From assembly GCF_001625195.1 (NCBI RefSeq), contig NC_054389.1:930001-994000 (forward strand): a stretch of 64,000 nucleotides of DNA, given 5' to 3'. Positions 12,740 to 25,125 of the stretch are shown here, piece after piece. The translations under genes were made by a program, and so were the position numbers. Numbering within the stretch: position 1 is the stretch's first letter; each line of letters opens with the position of its first letter. The notes beneath the pieces are model-generated. The model did no database searches and was not told the origin of the DNA. It saw nothing but the letters and a program-made list of their open reading frames with translations. The stretch comes from Drechmeria coniospora. Lineage: Eukaryota; Ascomycota; Sordariomycetes; Hypocreales; Ophiocordycipitaceae.

Positions 12740-13332
12740 TTAAGATCTAACCTACAACAGCCAAATCAAAACAAAAGCAATAGGACAACTAAGCTACATG
12801 CAAGTATCCGGAGGAATTTATCGCAATTTGAGACTATTGAGTAACAAGTACAGCGAGAGAATAAGCAACAACGTTCCTTACAAGGTAAGGGTAAACAACA
12901 ATCTACTCCAGTAGTTACAGCTACAGTAGCTACTGTACCTACAGTAGCCCCAGTCCTACAATTTAATAACCCACTAGCTATATATCAGAGATACATTACG
13001 GATAGAGATACTTGGTACCAAATGCAAGAGTATACAAGCAATAGGACAAACCAGAAATACCGGAAGGCTAAAAACCTAAAGCTATGTATAATTGGTGCCT
13101 AGATTGGAAGCAAATGGGAAAGCAATGTAAAATGCAAACTGGTACTAGAGATTGGGAAGAAATGATGTTGTATATTGATTGGGATAAGGCTGAAAACGAC
13201 CGCCTTGATAATAAGTTGGCTGATGTAATTTTTGTACAGCCTCTTCCAATAAGGCGAGGTATTGATAGAATCTGGAGAGACATTGAGGAAGATATTGAGG
13301 AACAAGAAGAACTGTGGGTGGTGATAACCTGA
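12740..13332 (+). pseudogene. Relic transposon-associated protein (Gln-rich, then conserved tail)
   Basis: One frame from about 12740 encodes a Gln/Asn/Lys-rich, coiled-coil-like stretch, then a PVVTATVATVPTVAPV linker and RYITDRDTWYQMQEYTSNRT. The next frame (from 13084) continues with YNWCLDWKQMGKQCKMQTGT and an acidic tail (EEDIEEQEELW). The related sequence at 25.85-26.11 kb has 16 extra bases exactly where the frame breaks (near 13080), so a 16-bp deletion explains the shift. The last codons run into the nested element at 13327, which cut the gene. Family not recognised; function unknown. Confidence 0.5.
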
Positions 13333-14185
13333 CCCATGGTCGGGTAGCTGACCTGACCCGTGCCCCCTAAAATAGGAAATTTATGGGCCGCTAAAAAGCT
13401 CACCTGACCTGTGGATCCCTTTTTTTCAATTGGCTGAAAGATTGTTTAAAAGTGGAGCATAAGTCAGGTTAGCAATAGCAAAATTTATTACCAATGAATT
13501 TCTAACCGGTCCCTCTTTCCTTCCTTATACAGTATACGTTAATCCTATGCCGCCTCCACGCCTGCATTATCAATTGATAATTGATTATCATTGTCAATTC
13601 GAATCAATTAATAATTGATTCTCATTATGCCCCGTGCCGCCGGAAACTCGCTATAGGACGTCGACGCGTACAAAACATACGCTGCCGGTAAGTAACCCCG
13701 CAAAGCCTGGTTACCGCTAGAAGCATCTCCCCGCCTGGACCATCGACGTAAGTAATCGATAATCGATTGATAATTGATTATTGCTTATAAAATGACGGCC
13801 CGAAGCTCATTAAGTGAGGGGTGGAGGTTTAATTCATTTACCAAACTATCCTACGGAATAGCGGCTTCTTTAATAGAAGTAGAAACACATTGTTAGCCGC
13901 GGTAGAAGCGGGTTGGGGAGCAGATAACAGAATCCATTGTTAATTGATTGTGAATTGATTGATTGGAAATGAATTAAGATTTCAAGAATTTTTAGAGGTT
14001 AAGTTTTGTTTAACAGATATAATTTTACGAAAATGATTTATGCTGACTGACCTATGCTCCATTTTTAAAAAAGTCTTAGCCAATTAAAAAAAGGGATCCA
14101 CAGGTCAGGTCAGCTTTTTAGCGGCCCACAAATTTCCTATTTTAGGGCGCACGGGTCAGGTCAGCTACCCGACCATGGGTCAGGT
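13327..14185. mobile_element. Nested 859-bp MITE-like element with about 145-bp terminal inverted repeats
   Basis: The left end (13327-about 13470) and right end (about 14042-14185) are near-perfect inverted repeats starting ACCTGACCCATGGTCGGGTA. They are bordered by TA on both sides (13325-13326, 14186-14187). The interior carries short inverted repeats built from ATTGATAATTGATTATC and codes for nothing visible. Its size, long inverted repeats and lack of a transposase suit a non-autonomous TA-inserting element. It interrupts the relic ORF of the host transposon, so it arrived later. Confidence 0.8.
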
Positions 14186-14335
14186 TATGTATATCCACAG
14201 AAGAATTATACTCAAGATAATTACTTGTATCTCTTTGTACTGCATAAGCACTAAACTTTTATAGTGGGGCGTTGTGGGGCGCTAGGCGAAAATCGTAGGA
14301 GTAGAGGAAACGGTTCGTATAATTATGAGTACTCT

Positions 14336-14910
14336 ATATTTAACCCCCGGGAGCGCTGCGCGCTCCAGGCCTCTCTAGGGGCATGCGACGGCAGGAGTCT
14401 ACCAAGTTTCTCCTCTGATACCCTACAGATCAGGTCCGCCGTTAGTGTGTACCTTGTTTTGCCGTACCCGTTGTCTCCTCCATTTGCGCTCATGTCCGGC
14501 TGGTCGTGCCGTAGTGAGCATGGCAATTGCGGTTTTCAATGGTCAGAACTCTGTCGCTCCCTCGACCATCTCTTCTGCCGCAATCCATGCTCTAGGCGGC
14601 CACAGGTCCTCACTGCGTCGTTGTCCTGACATGGATCAATCGCTTCAGTAAACGCTACCGTTAGATTGTCGTGAAATAGTGTACTCCGTGTGCAACGAAG
14701 ATATTCCACGGCCAAGGTCTTTTGCACCGTACTACAACTATTACAATATTTTGTGGTACATTCTCTAATCTCTCCTCCAAGAGCCCGTCAGTGGCTTCAT
14801 GCCGCTGACAACAACGAAGGTGACTGCCTCGGCGCCTAACCGTCCGCCGTACTGTCTGTCCATTGCACCTCATCCCCCGACCAGCCCAAGATATCCCGGA
14901 ACGGAACATC
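14336..14910 (-). pseudogene. Possible HET-domain relic
   Basis: Minus-strand fragments in changing frames contain, in order, LLEERLENVP, then DAVRTCGRLE, then REAWSAQRSRGLNIEYS. These resemble the HET (heterokaryon incompatibility) signatures 'DAxRxCRxLG' and 'RxWTLQERLLSPR' in the right order and spacing. Several stops and frame changes separate them. If right, it is a dead member of the fungal non-self recognition family. Chance similarity cannot be excluded. Confidence 0.28.
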
Positions 14911-15404
14911 GCTAGTCTGCGGCGGCGAGCCCCTCTGGGTGTTGCAGACGCTTTAATTCAAGGCAGTTTACTCTGGCAAGAACATGACACATTGGACTGC
15001 TACAACTACTAGAATTCGCGGACCGCATAACCCCAAAAGGGGAAAAGTGAGCTAAACGTCAATCAGTCCAAGTCACAGAAGAATAATGCTCTTCGGGGAT
15101 GAATCTGAAGGAATAAGAACCCCGGTACATTTAAGGGTGGCAGGCTCACAATTGGGGTGGAGCGGCGATGCAATTGATCGGCGTTGGCTTGGAAGGGCTC
15201 CGACTCGGTTACAGTGGACAATTTCTAGGCCGGAATGATTTATTGCTACGCAAATACGACTATTGCGCACAAATAACTTCCGTTTGGCACTCTTTCCTTG
15301 TCCCAGAACTATATATCAATACTTTCGACTTATACAAAATGGCGTTGTCGCCGTCAAGATGACCAAAGTCCCTTCTCTTTACATATTCTCAAATAGTCAT
15401 TCCA

Positions 15405-15608
15405 GTGAAGCCCGTCTTGCTGACTATGGCGCTACAATGGCACTTTCTTTGCTACTTATCGGATGGGACATACACGTGCAACTCCGGACAATACGCTCCC
15501 TACGATACAGTTGAGATGGTGGATTCCTCTGGAAGTCTACTTAGACCTTTAGGCTGTTACGTTTGTCCTGATAAGCTACGACCAAGTACATTTCTCAGCT
15601 CTCGTTAA
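15405..15608 (+). CDS. Small ORF, possibly secreted, cysteine-containing
   Basis: The 67-residue frame starts with a hydrophobic segment (VLLTMALQWHFLCYL). It is followed by a polar part with DGTYTCNSGQYAPYDTVEM and GCYVCPD. The segment plus paired cysteines and a 'YTC...Y' pattern resemble small secreted fungal proteins. The frame stays open upstream without another start. No homologue is recognised and no promoter was identified. Confidence 0.22.
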   Translation: MKPVLLTMALQWHFLCYLSDGTYTCNSGQYAPYDTVEMVDSSGSLLRPLGCYVCPDKLRPSTFLSSR

Positions 15609-16839
15609 AGAAATAGCGAGTTGATTATTTCCACCAGAAACATAATATCGTTATAGCTACCGATGAATTCAGGAGTTTTCGAAGAGTCTTGGTAGACTCA
15701 AGCCAGCCCTTAATAACTTGCTATTAGGATATGAAATTTATCGTTTTCTCCCGCCGCTTAGACCGGTTCAAGAAACTCCTTGTCCGCTAGCTAGTATGTA
15801 GCAACATCGCCTTCTTCCAGTCCGTCAGCCTTAAGGTCCTTCAAATGCACACCTCGCTTTTCACCCGTAAAGTTAGGTCCTTTTTACCTGAGAATGAGCC
15901 ATACTGTTTTGCATGCAGCGATTACAAGTTGCGATTAGAGCAATAAGTTCTTAGCAGCGTAAAACCTGCATTAACAGTACAAACGATGGCGGACAAACGG
16001 CAATGTCTACTACTGATAACTTGCCCAGAAACACTCATCTGTTATCAACGTGTACTGTACCGTACGATAGTACATACAAGAGTATCTTGCTGCGAGACAA
16101 ATAAAAGATGTCAGGGAAGGTGTCGCTCTTTCCCAATGTGACTTCTACAGAGCCAGCAATAGCTAACATCCAGATACGGCCAGATACGGCCTACATTTTT
16201 GCAGTATGAGGGGTTGAACCTGAAATCGATCGAGACTGAACTATAGCCAGACCCGCGGACATGGTGGCGCTGTTTTGCACAACAAATTATCAAATGCTGG
16301 CTATACAGCTCAGTTTCGCAGCTACGGCAGAGAAGGTGGATATTCCACGACAATCTAGACATGGACGCGATTACAGTATGTTGAGGTGCGCCTACTTGTA
16401 ACTCCCCTGCAATGTTACCTGTGCGCGAAGATAATAACACAGGTTGTCAGCCTATAGTACTGTGCTACTTGGCCTATTACACTACAACATACATTGTATT
16501 ATGATGAATTTGAATCTGCAAAGACGCCTAACGCGTTGGTTAGAGAAAAAGAAAACTAGCTAGCGTCTGGCGGTTCGGCAACGGTGCAATGGTGAATCTG
16601 TTGCTGCGGAACTGCTTTGGGTATAAGGAGCAAACTGAGCCTCTGCTGGACTCTATTCCCCAAAATCATTTCATTCCAATGACCCGCGCAGGGCAAACTC
16701 CGCTTAGATCTCGCGTATTTCTACGACCTGTCTTATGACGTACTTATGCCTATCATTCCCCTTATTCAATGGCATTGCGAAGAACTACTCCTAACAGTCC
16801 GAAGTTGCAATGATATCTAGCCGTTATGTGGCGCGGCTT

Positions 16840-17388
16840 TTTCAGTCAAAAAGAAACCCTAGGCGCGTTAACGCGGGCGGAGCGGGGCAGGTACCGTTTG
16901 GCGGGGCGCGCGCGCGAAAAGGTACTTGCGGTCGGGACCGTCGAGTCAAAAAGGTGCAGTCAAAAAGATCAACCAATACGCGGCCGCGCGGGTCGGGAAA
17001 AATACGACCGTACGGGCGGAAAAGATTGTTCGGCGAATATTACATCGCATTGGCCGTAGGGGTGCGCAGGGCGCGGCAAAACAATCCCCAACAGTAAAAG
17101 TTTTCTTGTCGGGAATTTTGGAAATTTCGGTACGACAATGGTTGGGTGGGTGGGGGGTGGGGGGGGGAAGTAGCGGTGTATTGGTGTTGGTAGGTTTGCG
17201 GGCGGGGCTTGAAAAAAAATTCCCATCAAGGTAGCTGGGCCAGACCAATAGTAGACTGGCTTGGGTCAATTGTAGTAGACTGGAGTAAGTACAGTAGTAC
17301 TCTATCTATCCGTACGTACTTGGGTCAGTTGGATTATTTCAATTGGATTGTTTCAATTGCCTTGCAAACGTATAAGTAGGTACTTGTA
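16840..17388 (+). promoter_or_regulatory. Conserved upstream region of left TLH copy
   Basis: This GC-rich block, with CpG-rich runs near 16,900-17,000 and a G-run at 17,144-17,168, is nearly identical in inverted orientation to 53,605-54,155. Homology to the right copy stops at about 16,840, where unique sequence begins. It therefore belongs to the duplicated TLH unit as its 5' flank. It holds no ORF of its own that is worth calling. Confidence 0.6.
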
Positions 17389-18780
<1,392 letters not shown>

Positions 18781-20429
18781 AGACAATACTATAGTTAAGA
18801 AGGCTATACGAAGGCTATATATTGCATTAATCTATCAGGAAATCGGAAGCGTACCCTTTGCATCCCCACTCCTAAGTTTCTGTGCTATGCTTAGCCGGAT
18901 ATCAATCCAAAAGAATGGATTAACTAGGGACGGCCTAGGGGATACAAGGGTATCAATTTGGGCAGATCCAGGTAACTATAATAGTAACCTTTCTGCCCTT
19001 ATCTGGTGTGCACAACTACTTGTCTTTGATTTTGTTTGCTTTCAGAAGCAGGATAACGAAAATGGGATCCCAGCCCTACTGCAAAAGCTCTGTCGACGTA
19101 TGATCCATGCGGCAGCCGAGACCCCTATTGGTTATATGCTTCAATGGCGGGTATACCTCTTTGCTGTACGCACATCGGCTTTTTCACGCAGCCAGGCCCG
19201 CTGGCTACTTAACGGCCAGGCCTTTGACTACCAAGGCATAAGGCTAAGTCTCGACCAAGTCTCCCAACTTATCGTCTCAGAATACCAACAGGCATATACA
19301 ATACTATACAACGACCTACTACTTGGATCGAGGGATATAGTACCTATTGAGTCGTGGAAGCTATATGACGACCTTGACGTTGAGGACTATGGGAGTAACT
19401 GGCGTACCGATAATCGGAACGCCGAGGTACTAAGCGGTACTGAGCAGGTCCTACTACAGTATATCTTCCAGAACCCATCCCAACGACGGGCATTTATACA
19501 AGATAACCCTAGTGGTTCCGGAAGTTCAATTTGTCCCCGTGCTATTGCAAATTATGAGGCACAAGTACAGCTATTCCTTCAACGGATGCTTGTTCTTATG
19601 CATATTTCACCATGTCCTCCCTTACGGGCCCCTGAGATACTATCTATAACGTATACTAATACGGATCGGCGCCGAAGTATTCTACTATGGGAAAATACTG
19701 TTATGCTCTATGTACGGTACCATAAGAGTCTTGAGCAAACTGGTGCACAAAAGGATAATATCCGCTTTTTACCCCAGCCTATAGGCAATCTACTTCTTAC
19801 CTATCTTGCTATTGTACAGCCGTTACGACAGGTATTCCTTCGTCAACAAAGCCCTAATGCATTACTATCCCCTTTTTTGTGGTCTAATCTTAAGGGGCAG
19901 GTTTGGAGAGATACTACTGTTTCCCGGTGCCTACAGAAGGCGTGTACCCAGGCCGAGATTCCTTCCTTCCAGGTTGCCTGGTGGCGCCAGGCTGCAGCAT
20001 CTATTACAAAGGAGAAATTCAGTCCCAAGGATCAGGAAAACTTTGATCTACAAGATATTACAGCAGCAGAGGTAGAAGACGAAGCCGACCTAATTGTTAT
20101 GGCCGAGGCTAGTAACCACAGCTATCGGACTTTCAACCAGTCTTATGCCGGCAGTACGACCCTAGTTATGAGTACACTACTTGGCCGTGCATACCGTGCG
20201 TCGCAGAGTTGGCAGTCCCTTTTTGGTATCGACAAACAACTTAGACTTTTACAGTTACAGCAGCAAAGGAAGCGACCACAATCTATATCAGAAGCAACAG
20301 GGCTACAACTATTGCACAAGAAGACTAGGTACCGTACAAGGCCAATAGCCGACGAGGCTAGTATTCTATTGGTAGCCCGTCGTCTACGGAACGACCCGTC
20401 CCTCCAGCTACGCCCTAGCTCCTATACTG

Positions 20430-21240
20430 GGTGGGTTTTTCGACGAAACGTGAAAATTTTAGGTACGCGGCCCCGCAGGTACCCCGGTACCTTTTGTTCG
20501 ACGAAACATAAGAATCTAACCGCATCGGGCAACCGGCCCGGGAGGACGCGGGCGGCGGGGGAAAAATACGCACGGGACGAGGCGTGCGTGCGCGATACGG
20601 GAAACGCAAACGGAAATGGATTTAGTCGTTGCGCTGAGCGGGAAATAAATAGTCGAGGTAAATGCACCGCGTCGGATTGAATTGACGGGCGGCCGGCCGA
20701 ACAGGCGGGTCGTAGGGTGGGGTATTAGTATTTGCAAATTAAACTGTATCTAGCCGCATTGGGTAATCGGCCCGGGAGGGTATTTGCGGGCGGTAGGAAA
20801 AAAAATATACTACAAAACAAGGTATGCATACGCAATACGAGAGTTACGGACGGAAATAGATTTAGTTATTGCGCTAGGTAAGAAATAAATAGAAGAGGTA
20901 AATATATTGGATTGGATTGGATTGGATTGGATTAGGATACTTTGGATTGCCTTAAATTGTATTGCATCTACCCTAGGCAGCCGAATAGGCGCATAGGCGA
21001 AAACAATAAAATCTAACCGTATTGGGCAATCGGCCTAGGAGGGTACGGGCAGTAAGGGGGGAGGGGGGGGGGAGTATATATATACAATAAGGTATTACGT
21101 ATACAATATAAGAAATACAAATAGAAATAAACTTAATTGTTACATTAGGTAAGAAAGAAATAGAATAGGTAAGTATACTGTATTATTATATTGGACGGTA
21201 TTACATTGTATTGTATTGCATTGGATTGGATAGCGGAAAG
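20430..21240 (+). repeat. Three degenerate tandem units of about 250 bp
   Basis: The landmark 'TCTAACCGCATCGGGCAA' recurs at about 20,515, 20,750 and 21,012, each followed by CGGCCCGGGAGG-like and GGAAATRGATTTAGT-like landmarks. Unit 1 is GC-rich, unit 2 intermediate and unit 3 AT-rich, with matching positions changed from C/G to T/A. Unit 2 ends in an ATTGG pentamer run at 20,910-20,935. Confidence 0.75.
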
Positions 21241-21870
21241 AATAGAATTAGGCCGTATAGTACGAGTACGAATATAAGTAAGTATAAGCAGTATATATAG
21301 GGAAAATAAAATAGAAAAAAGTAAAATATATATGTATATAGATAAATAATAGATGGAAAAGAGATAGTATTATAATATTAGGCTTTGCCTAATAGAGCTA
21401 TGTCCTAGGACAGAGTTACGTATTACTATACGTAACTCGTATCCTATAACTAAGCAGGCATTGGAGTATAAGTACTCTAATGCCTAGTACCTTAAGTTAG
21501 TATTCCGTAGATTTCTTAACAACTATTTCCGACCACTAGATATAGGTAGTATTAGTAACTCTATAATATTTAAGAAATCTCCCTTCGTTACGGTAAGCAG
21601 TAGGCCGCAGACTATTGAACAATAGATCAACAGGACAACAACGTACTACCTAATGAACAAAATGCTACCGCTAGTTAACCACCACCCGATTGGTTTATAG
21701 AAATCCAGCAGTTACGCTAGTAGGTTGCTGCAGTAATACAGCACTAAGCGTCCCGAGAGGCGCAGTCCGGTACTACGCCAGGATCGGTACGGACGCCCCT
21801 AACCGTCAATAGCCTAGCGATGCCCCCCTAAGTCCGACGTAAACCGATACCGACAGGGGTACCATACGAT
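21241..21870. other. AT-rich repeat relic, no gene
   Basis: This sequence has short inverted repeats (around 21,400-21,440 and 21,455-21,485) and high TpA content. It sits just upstream of the gag relic and could be the leader or LTR of that element. No matching second LTR was found. Confidence 0.35.
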
Positions 21871-22985
21871 GGAGATAAGTCTACGTTTACAGCCTAGAAG
21901 ATACTTATAGCCTATAAGTTAGTAACCGACCGTAAGTTTATCGGTACCGATAAGGACCAGTGGATATTCATCTAGTAGTGCTTAGCGCCTAAGATTTAGT
22001 CCCGCGTTATAGCTTTCTTTAAAGCAGGGCCATCGTATTAGTACAACCCGCTATAGTTCTTGGCTTACCTTAAATCCGTTTTCGCCGACCCTTATCGGAC
22101 GGAGATAGTACAGACCGAGCTCGAACAACTAGAGCAAGCAAGCAATAAGGCATTTACCTTATTCTACGTACGCTTCAAACAAAAGTTAGCTTTAGCTAGG
22201 GGGATAAATTAGCCCAACGAAATTAAACTCGCCAAGCTACGTTGCGCGCTTAACAAGACTATACGGGATAGTAGTATTGGACGCAATATTCTACGAGACA
22301 GCTATAAGGCGGCCGTTACTATGTACCGTAGTATTGCGGTAGATATTGAATCGTACCCCTTGGAGGAGAAATATCGGAATCGCTATAGCTGCACAACGGC
22401 CCTAACAAAACCCGCAACGGACGAGGACGGTAATGTACGGATAACGGGAATTAATGCAGTAACTGTAGGGCGCCGTCGCCTAGCAACCTAAGGAACAAGG
22501 ACCAGCCCAGGGCAGTTATTAGGCCAGCGTATAACTTAGGTCTCCCGCAGTACAATTAATGCACGCAAGGAGGAAGGCGCTTATTTACGCTACGGATCCA
22601 AGCAGTACTTTATTAAGGATTGCAAGATACAGCCCGCAGTACAACCGATACATAACTTATCGATATTTCGGGTGGATACGGAGAGGGAGAACGTATAAGA
22701 GGAATCCTTAGACTAGTTCTTAGAAAATAAAGCGCCCCCGAGCTAAATCTTACGCGGGGGTAAGACGGTATAGATAAGGACTAAGGTAGGAGGACCAAGC
22801 GTTAAAGGGAGCAATTTCAGGATATTAAGGCGCAGTTAGATAGTCCGCCGTTCCTTATCCTAATGCTTAAAAATTCTACCCGTTTCTTAGACGTTTAAAT
22901 CGATTGCGGATACAACTGTTATAGCGCAAATAGTAAACGTATAGCCTAGAGTTTGCGCCTTAAGCTTATCCTACTACTAGTACGG
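21870..22985 (+). pseudogene. Ty3/Gypsy Gag-protease relic (RIP-damaged)
   Basis: One plus-strand frame with many TAG/TAA codons reads as a Gypsy capsid: TDKDQWIF, FADPYRTEIVQTELEQLEQ, then KAFTLFYVRFKQKLALARG. Further on comes YLRYGSKQYFIKDCKI, a CCHC zinc knuckle with its first two cysteines changed to tyrosine (TGC/TGT to TAC/TAT). The end reads FLDVxIDCGYNCYSA and KRIAxSLRLKL, like the start of a retropepsin region. It stops where GC-rich host sequence begins near 23,020. No pol follows. Stops and Cys-to-Tyr changes fit RIP. Confidence 0.65.
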
Positions 22986-23029
22986 TACCGGCTAAAGATA
23001 GCCGTAGTAATAATACGCCGATCGACGTC

Positions 23030-23432
23030 GGCCGCCGACGTGACGGCCGACGAAGGCCAGCAGCTCCCGCCGGCCGGCGCCTCGGGCGGTGCGCCGAGCG
23101 TCATGAACTTTACCGCCGCCAAGTCGGAGCTCTTCCCCGGCGAGGAGTACACATACCTACTGACGCCGTTGCTGCCCTTTAAGCCCGACTTTTTCGAGAC
23201 GTTTGCGACGCTGTGCGACGTGCTCATCGACTGCTACACGCGATTCCTCTCCCTCGTCCCGACGCCCCGCGAGTGCACGACGCCCGTAGCCGAGCTGTTC
23301 GCCAAGGCCGACGGCAAGCTGCGCAAGATCATCGTTAACGGCGTCGTTAAGAAGTTTAAGGAGCACAGCCGGAGCTACGTCAAGACGGAGGTGGCGAGCA
23401 TCGGCAAGGTCGTCCTGGGCGGCCTAATATAA
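23030..23432 (+). pseudogene. 3' fragment of a captured host gene, conserved unknown protein
   Basis: A GC-rich open frame runs about 130 codons to TAA at 23,432 and includes EEYTYLLTPLLPFKPDFFET, LCDVLIDCYTRFLSLV, AELFAKADGKLRKIIVNGVV and VASIGKVVLGGLI. It looks like the helical C-terminus of a conserved fungal cytosolic protein that I cannot name. Its upstream part reads directly into the gag relic frame, so the true N-terminus is absent. It converges with the release-factor copy next door, so both probably came in as one block of host DNA. Confidence 0.55.
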
Positions 23433-23652
23433 GGGTGCGCCTGCACATTGCGCCCGTCATTTCTTGGCATGCATCTTCGGCGTGCTTTCGTACTCGCAAG
23501 CGGAGGAGTTGCATAGATATTTTTACTTTTTCATGCATCGGCGTCGGACGGGCAAAGGACGGTTACGCACACGAGGCTATGCGGCTGGTACGGAACGGCC
23601 TACGGTAGTACGAATTAAGATGAGAATATACAGCCGGCTTAACGCCGTCGCC

Positions 23653-23994
23653 TAGCCGTTACTTCTGCCTTGCCTCCTCCTTAGCGACAATAGCCTCCAG
23701 GTTCCGGCCAACCATCCACTCGCCGGCGGCGTCCATAACGCGGTCCAGCGTCTCGCCGCCGTCGCTTAGCCGTTACTTTTGCCTTGCCTCCTCCTTAGCG
23801 ACAATAGCCTCCAGGTTCCGGCCAACCATCCACTCGCCGGCGGCGTCCATAACGCGGTCCAGCGTCTCGCCGCCGTCGCTTAGCCGTTACTTCTGCCTCG
23901 CCTCCTCCTCCTCGGCAACAATAGCCTCCAGGTCCCAGCCGACCATCCACTCCCCGGCGGCGTCCATAACGCGGTCCAGCGTCTTACCGCCGTC
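23653..23994 (-). repeat. Three 114-bp tandem copies of the release-factor gene's 3' end
   Basis: The landmark TAGCCGTTAC recurs at 23,653, 23,767 and 23,881, a constant 114 bp (38 codons). Each unit codes on the minus strand for [18 protein letters not shown] and a Glu/Lys tail ending in TAA. The unit at 23,881 is the one attached to the main gene; the other two are extra copies beyond the stop codon. Confidence 0.85.
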
Positions 23995-25125
23995 GAGTAC
24001 GTCGGGCAGGTTGTGGACGTTAAGGCCGGCGCGGTGGTCGGTGCAGCGGTCCTGGTTGTAGTTATACGTCTGTATCTTGTCGCCGCGCGTTATCTGCGCC
24101 TTGCTCAGGATGCTGCTCCGCAGCCGGGCCGCCTCCTGCTAGTACTGCTTGGCGCACTGGCCGGCGATGCGCAAGCGCAGTACCTTCCAGGCGGCTTCCC
24201 GGTTGCGCTGCTGCGACCAGTGGTCCTGCATAGACACAACGGTACCCGTCGGCGCATGCGTTATGCGGATAGCGCTCTCCGTCTTGTTTACGTACTGGCC
24301 GCCGGCGCCGCAGGCGCGCATCGTCTTACTGCGGACGTCGTCGGGTTGCAGGTAAAAGTCGCTCTCCGGGTCGTCGACGTTGTCGGAGCTGGCGGCGCCC
24401 GTCTTGGGGAACGAGGGCAGTACCCAGACGGCAACGGCCAAGGTATAGACGCGACCCTTGCTCTTGGTCGAGGGGATACGCTGGACGCAATGTATGCCGG
24501 CCTCGGTGCGGAAGATGTCGTAAGCGCTGGCGTCGAGCACCTCGAGTACCGCCTCCTGCAGGGGCTGCTCGCCGGCCGGCGAGGACTGGTTGCCGGCGGC
24601 CTCGGCGAGCTTGTACTTAAGTACGTTAGCGCGGTAGCCGCAGCGCGCGCAGAGGGCCCTGTATATCTTAAAGAGGCTGTTGGTAAAGTAGCGCCCCTTG
24701 AGGCCGCCGGGGCCCGGTCGGAACTCGATAAGGCAGGGCAGGTCGGTAAAGGCGTAATGCGGCTGCAGGCTGGCGGCGAGCTTCCGCTCGAGCGCCTTAA
24801 GCCGGCTCAACTCGGAGGCGAGCTCGTTACGGGCGATAGCCGCAAGCTCGGCATCCTGCTTACCGTCGGTAGCTAGGGCCGAGAGCTCGGCAACGGCAGC
24901 GCATCTATCGGTCCACGCCCGTAGGGCCGAGACGATACGTTATAGCTCGCCAACGCGCTTTGCCTTGGCGCTATCGAAGGAGGCTTCAAGCGTCGACTTA
25001 AGGGCGTTATGCTCGGCCGCTAGGCATCTTGCCCGTTGCAGGAGGCTCGGGGCGAGCGTTAACGTTGAGGACGGTGCCTTAGTAACGACGCCGCGCTGCG
25101 TACTACGCCGTTAAGCCGAGGCGAA
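23887..25125 (-). pseudogene. MRF1: Mitochondrial peptide chain release factor 1 copy (RIP-damaged)
   Basis: The frame on the minus strand matches class-I bacterial-type release factors over nearly full length. A helical N-terminal part (LLQRARCLAAEHNAL) leads to EFRPGPGGLKGRYFTNSLFK and FRTEAGIHCVQRIPSTKSKG. Then come the GGQ tripeptide in GAGGQYVNKTESAIRITH and a C-terminal [22 protein letters not shown] drives peptidyl-tRNA hydrolysis in mitochondrial ribosomes. Two in-frame stops break it: TAA at 24,942-24,940 and TAG at 24,141-24,139, both explainable as Gln codons hit by C-to-T change. The usual GGQHVN histidine is now tyrosine. Another stop lies near the N-terminus. It is almost certainly a dead duplicate; the active gene should be elsewhere. 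Confidence 0.85.

Larger units (their letters stand above)
12091..14334. mobile_element. TA-flanked inverted-repeat DNA transposon (relic), 2.24 kb
   Basis: The ends are inverted repeats of about 120 bp: 12091-about 12211 against about 14214-14334, both starting GAGTACTCATAATTATACG on their own strand. TA lies immediately outside each end (12089-12090 and 14335-14336), the target duplication of Tc1/mariner/pogo-type elements. Inside are a GC-rich minisatellite, a relic ORF and a nested 0.86-kb element. No DDE motif could be traced, so the superfamily is inferred from TA and the termini only. A degenerate relative lies at 25.5-26.1 kb in opposite orientation. Confidence 0.75.
14335..16835. other. 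Non-repetitive region with relic ORFs
   Basis: I see no intact gene. A HET-like relic and one small ORF are listed separately. The remaining frames (for example minus 16111-16440) lack protein-like composition. The region lies between the TA transposon and the left TLH copy. Confidence 0.5.

Noticed and set aside
20419..20680. C-terminal 87 codons of the left TLH frame
   Set aside because: Homology to TLH ends at 20,418; the rest reads into the tandem-repeat block.
24013..24876. Plus-strand 287-codon frame
   Set aside because: Antisense of the release factor 1 copy, whose minus-strand frame has the GGQ motif and full family similarity.
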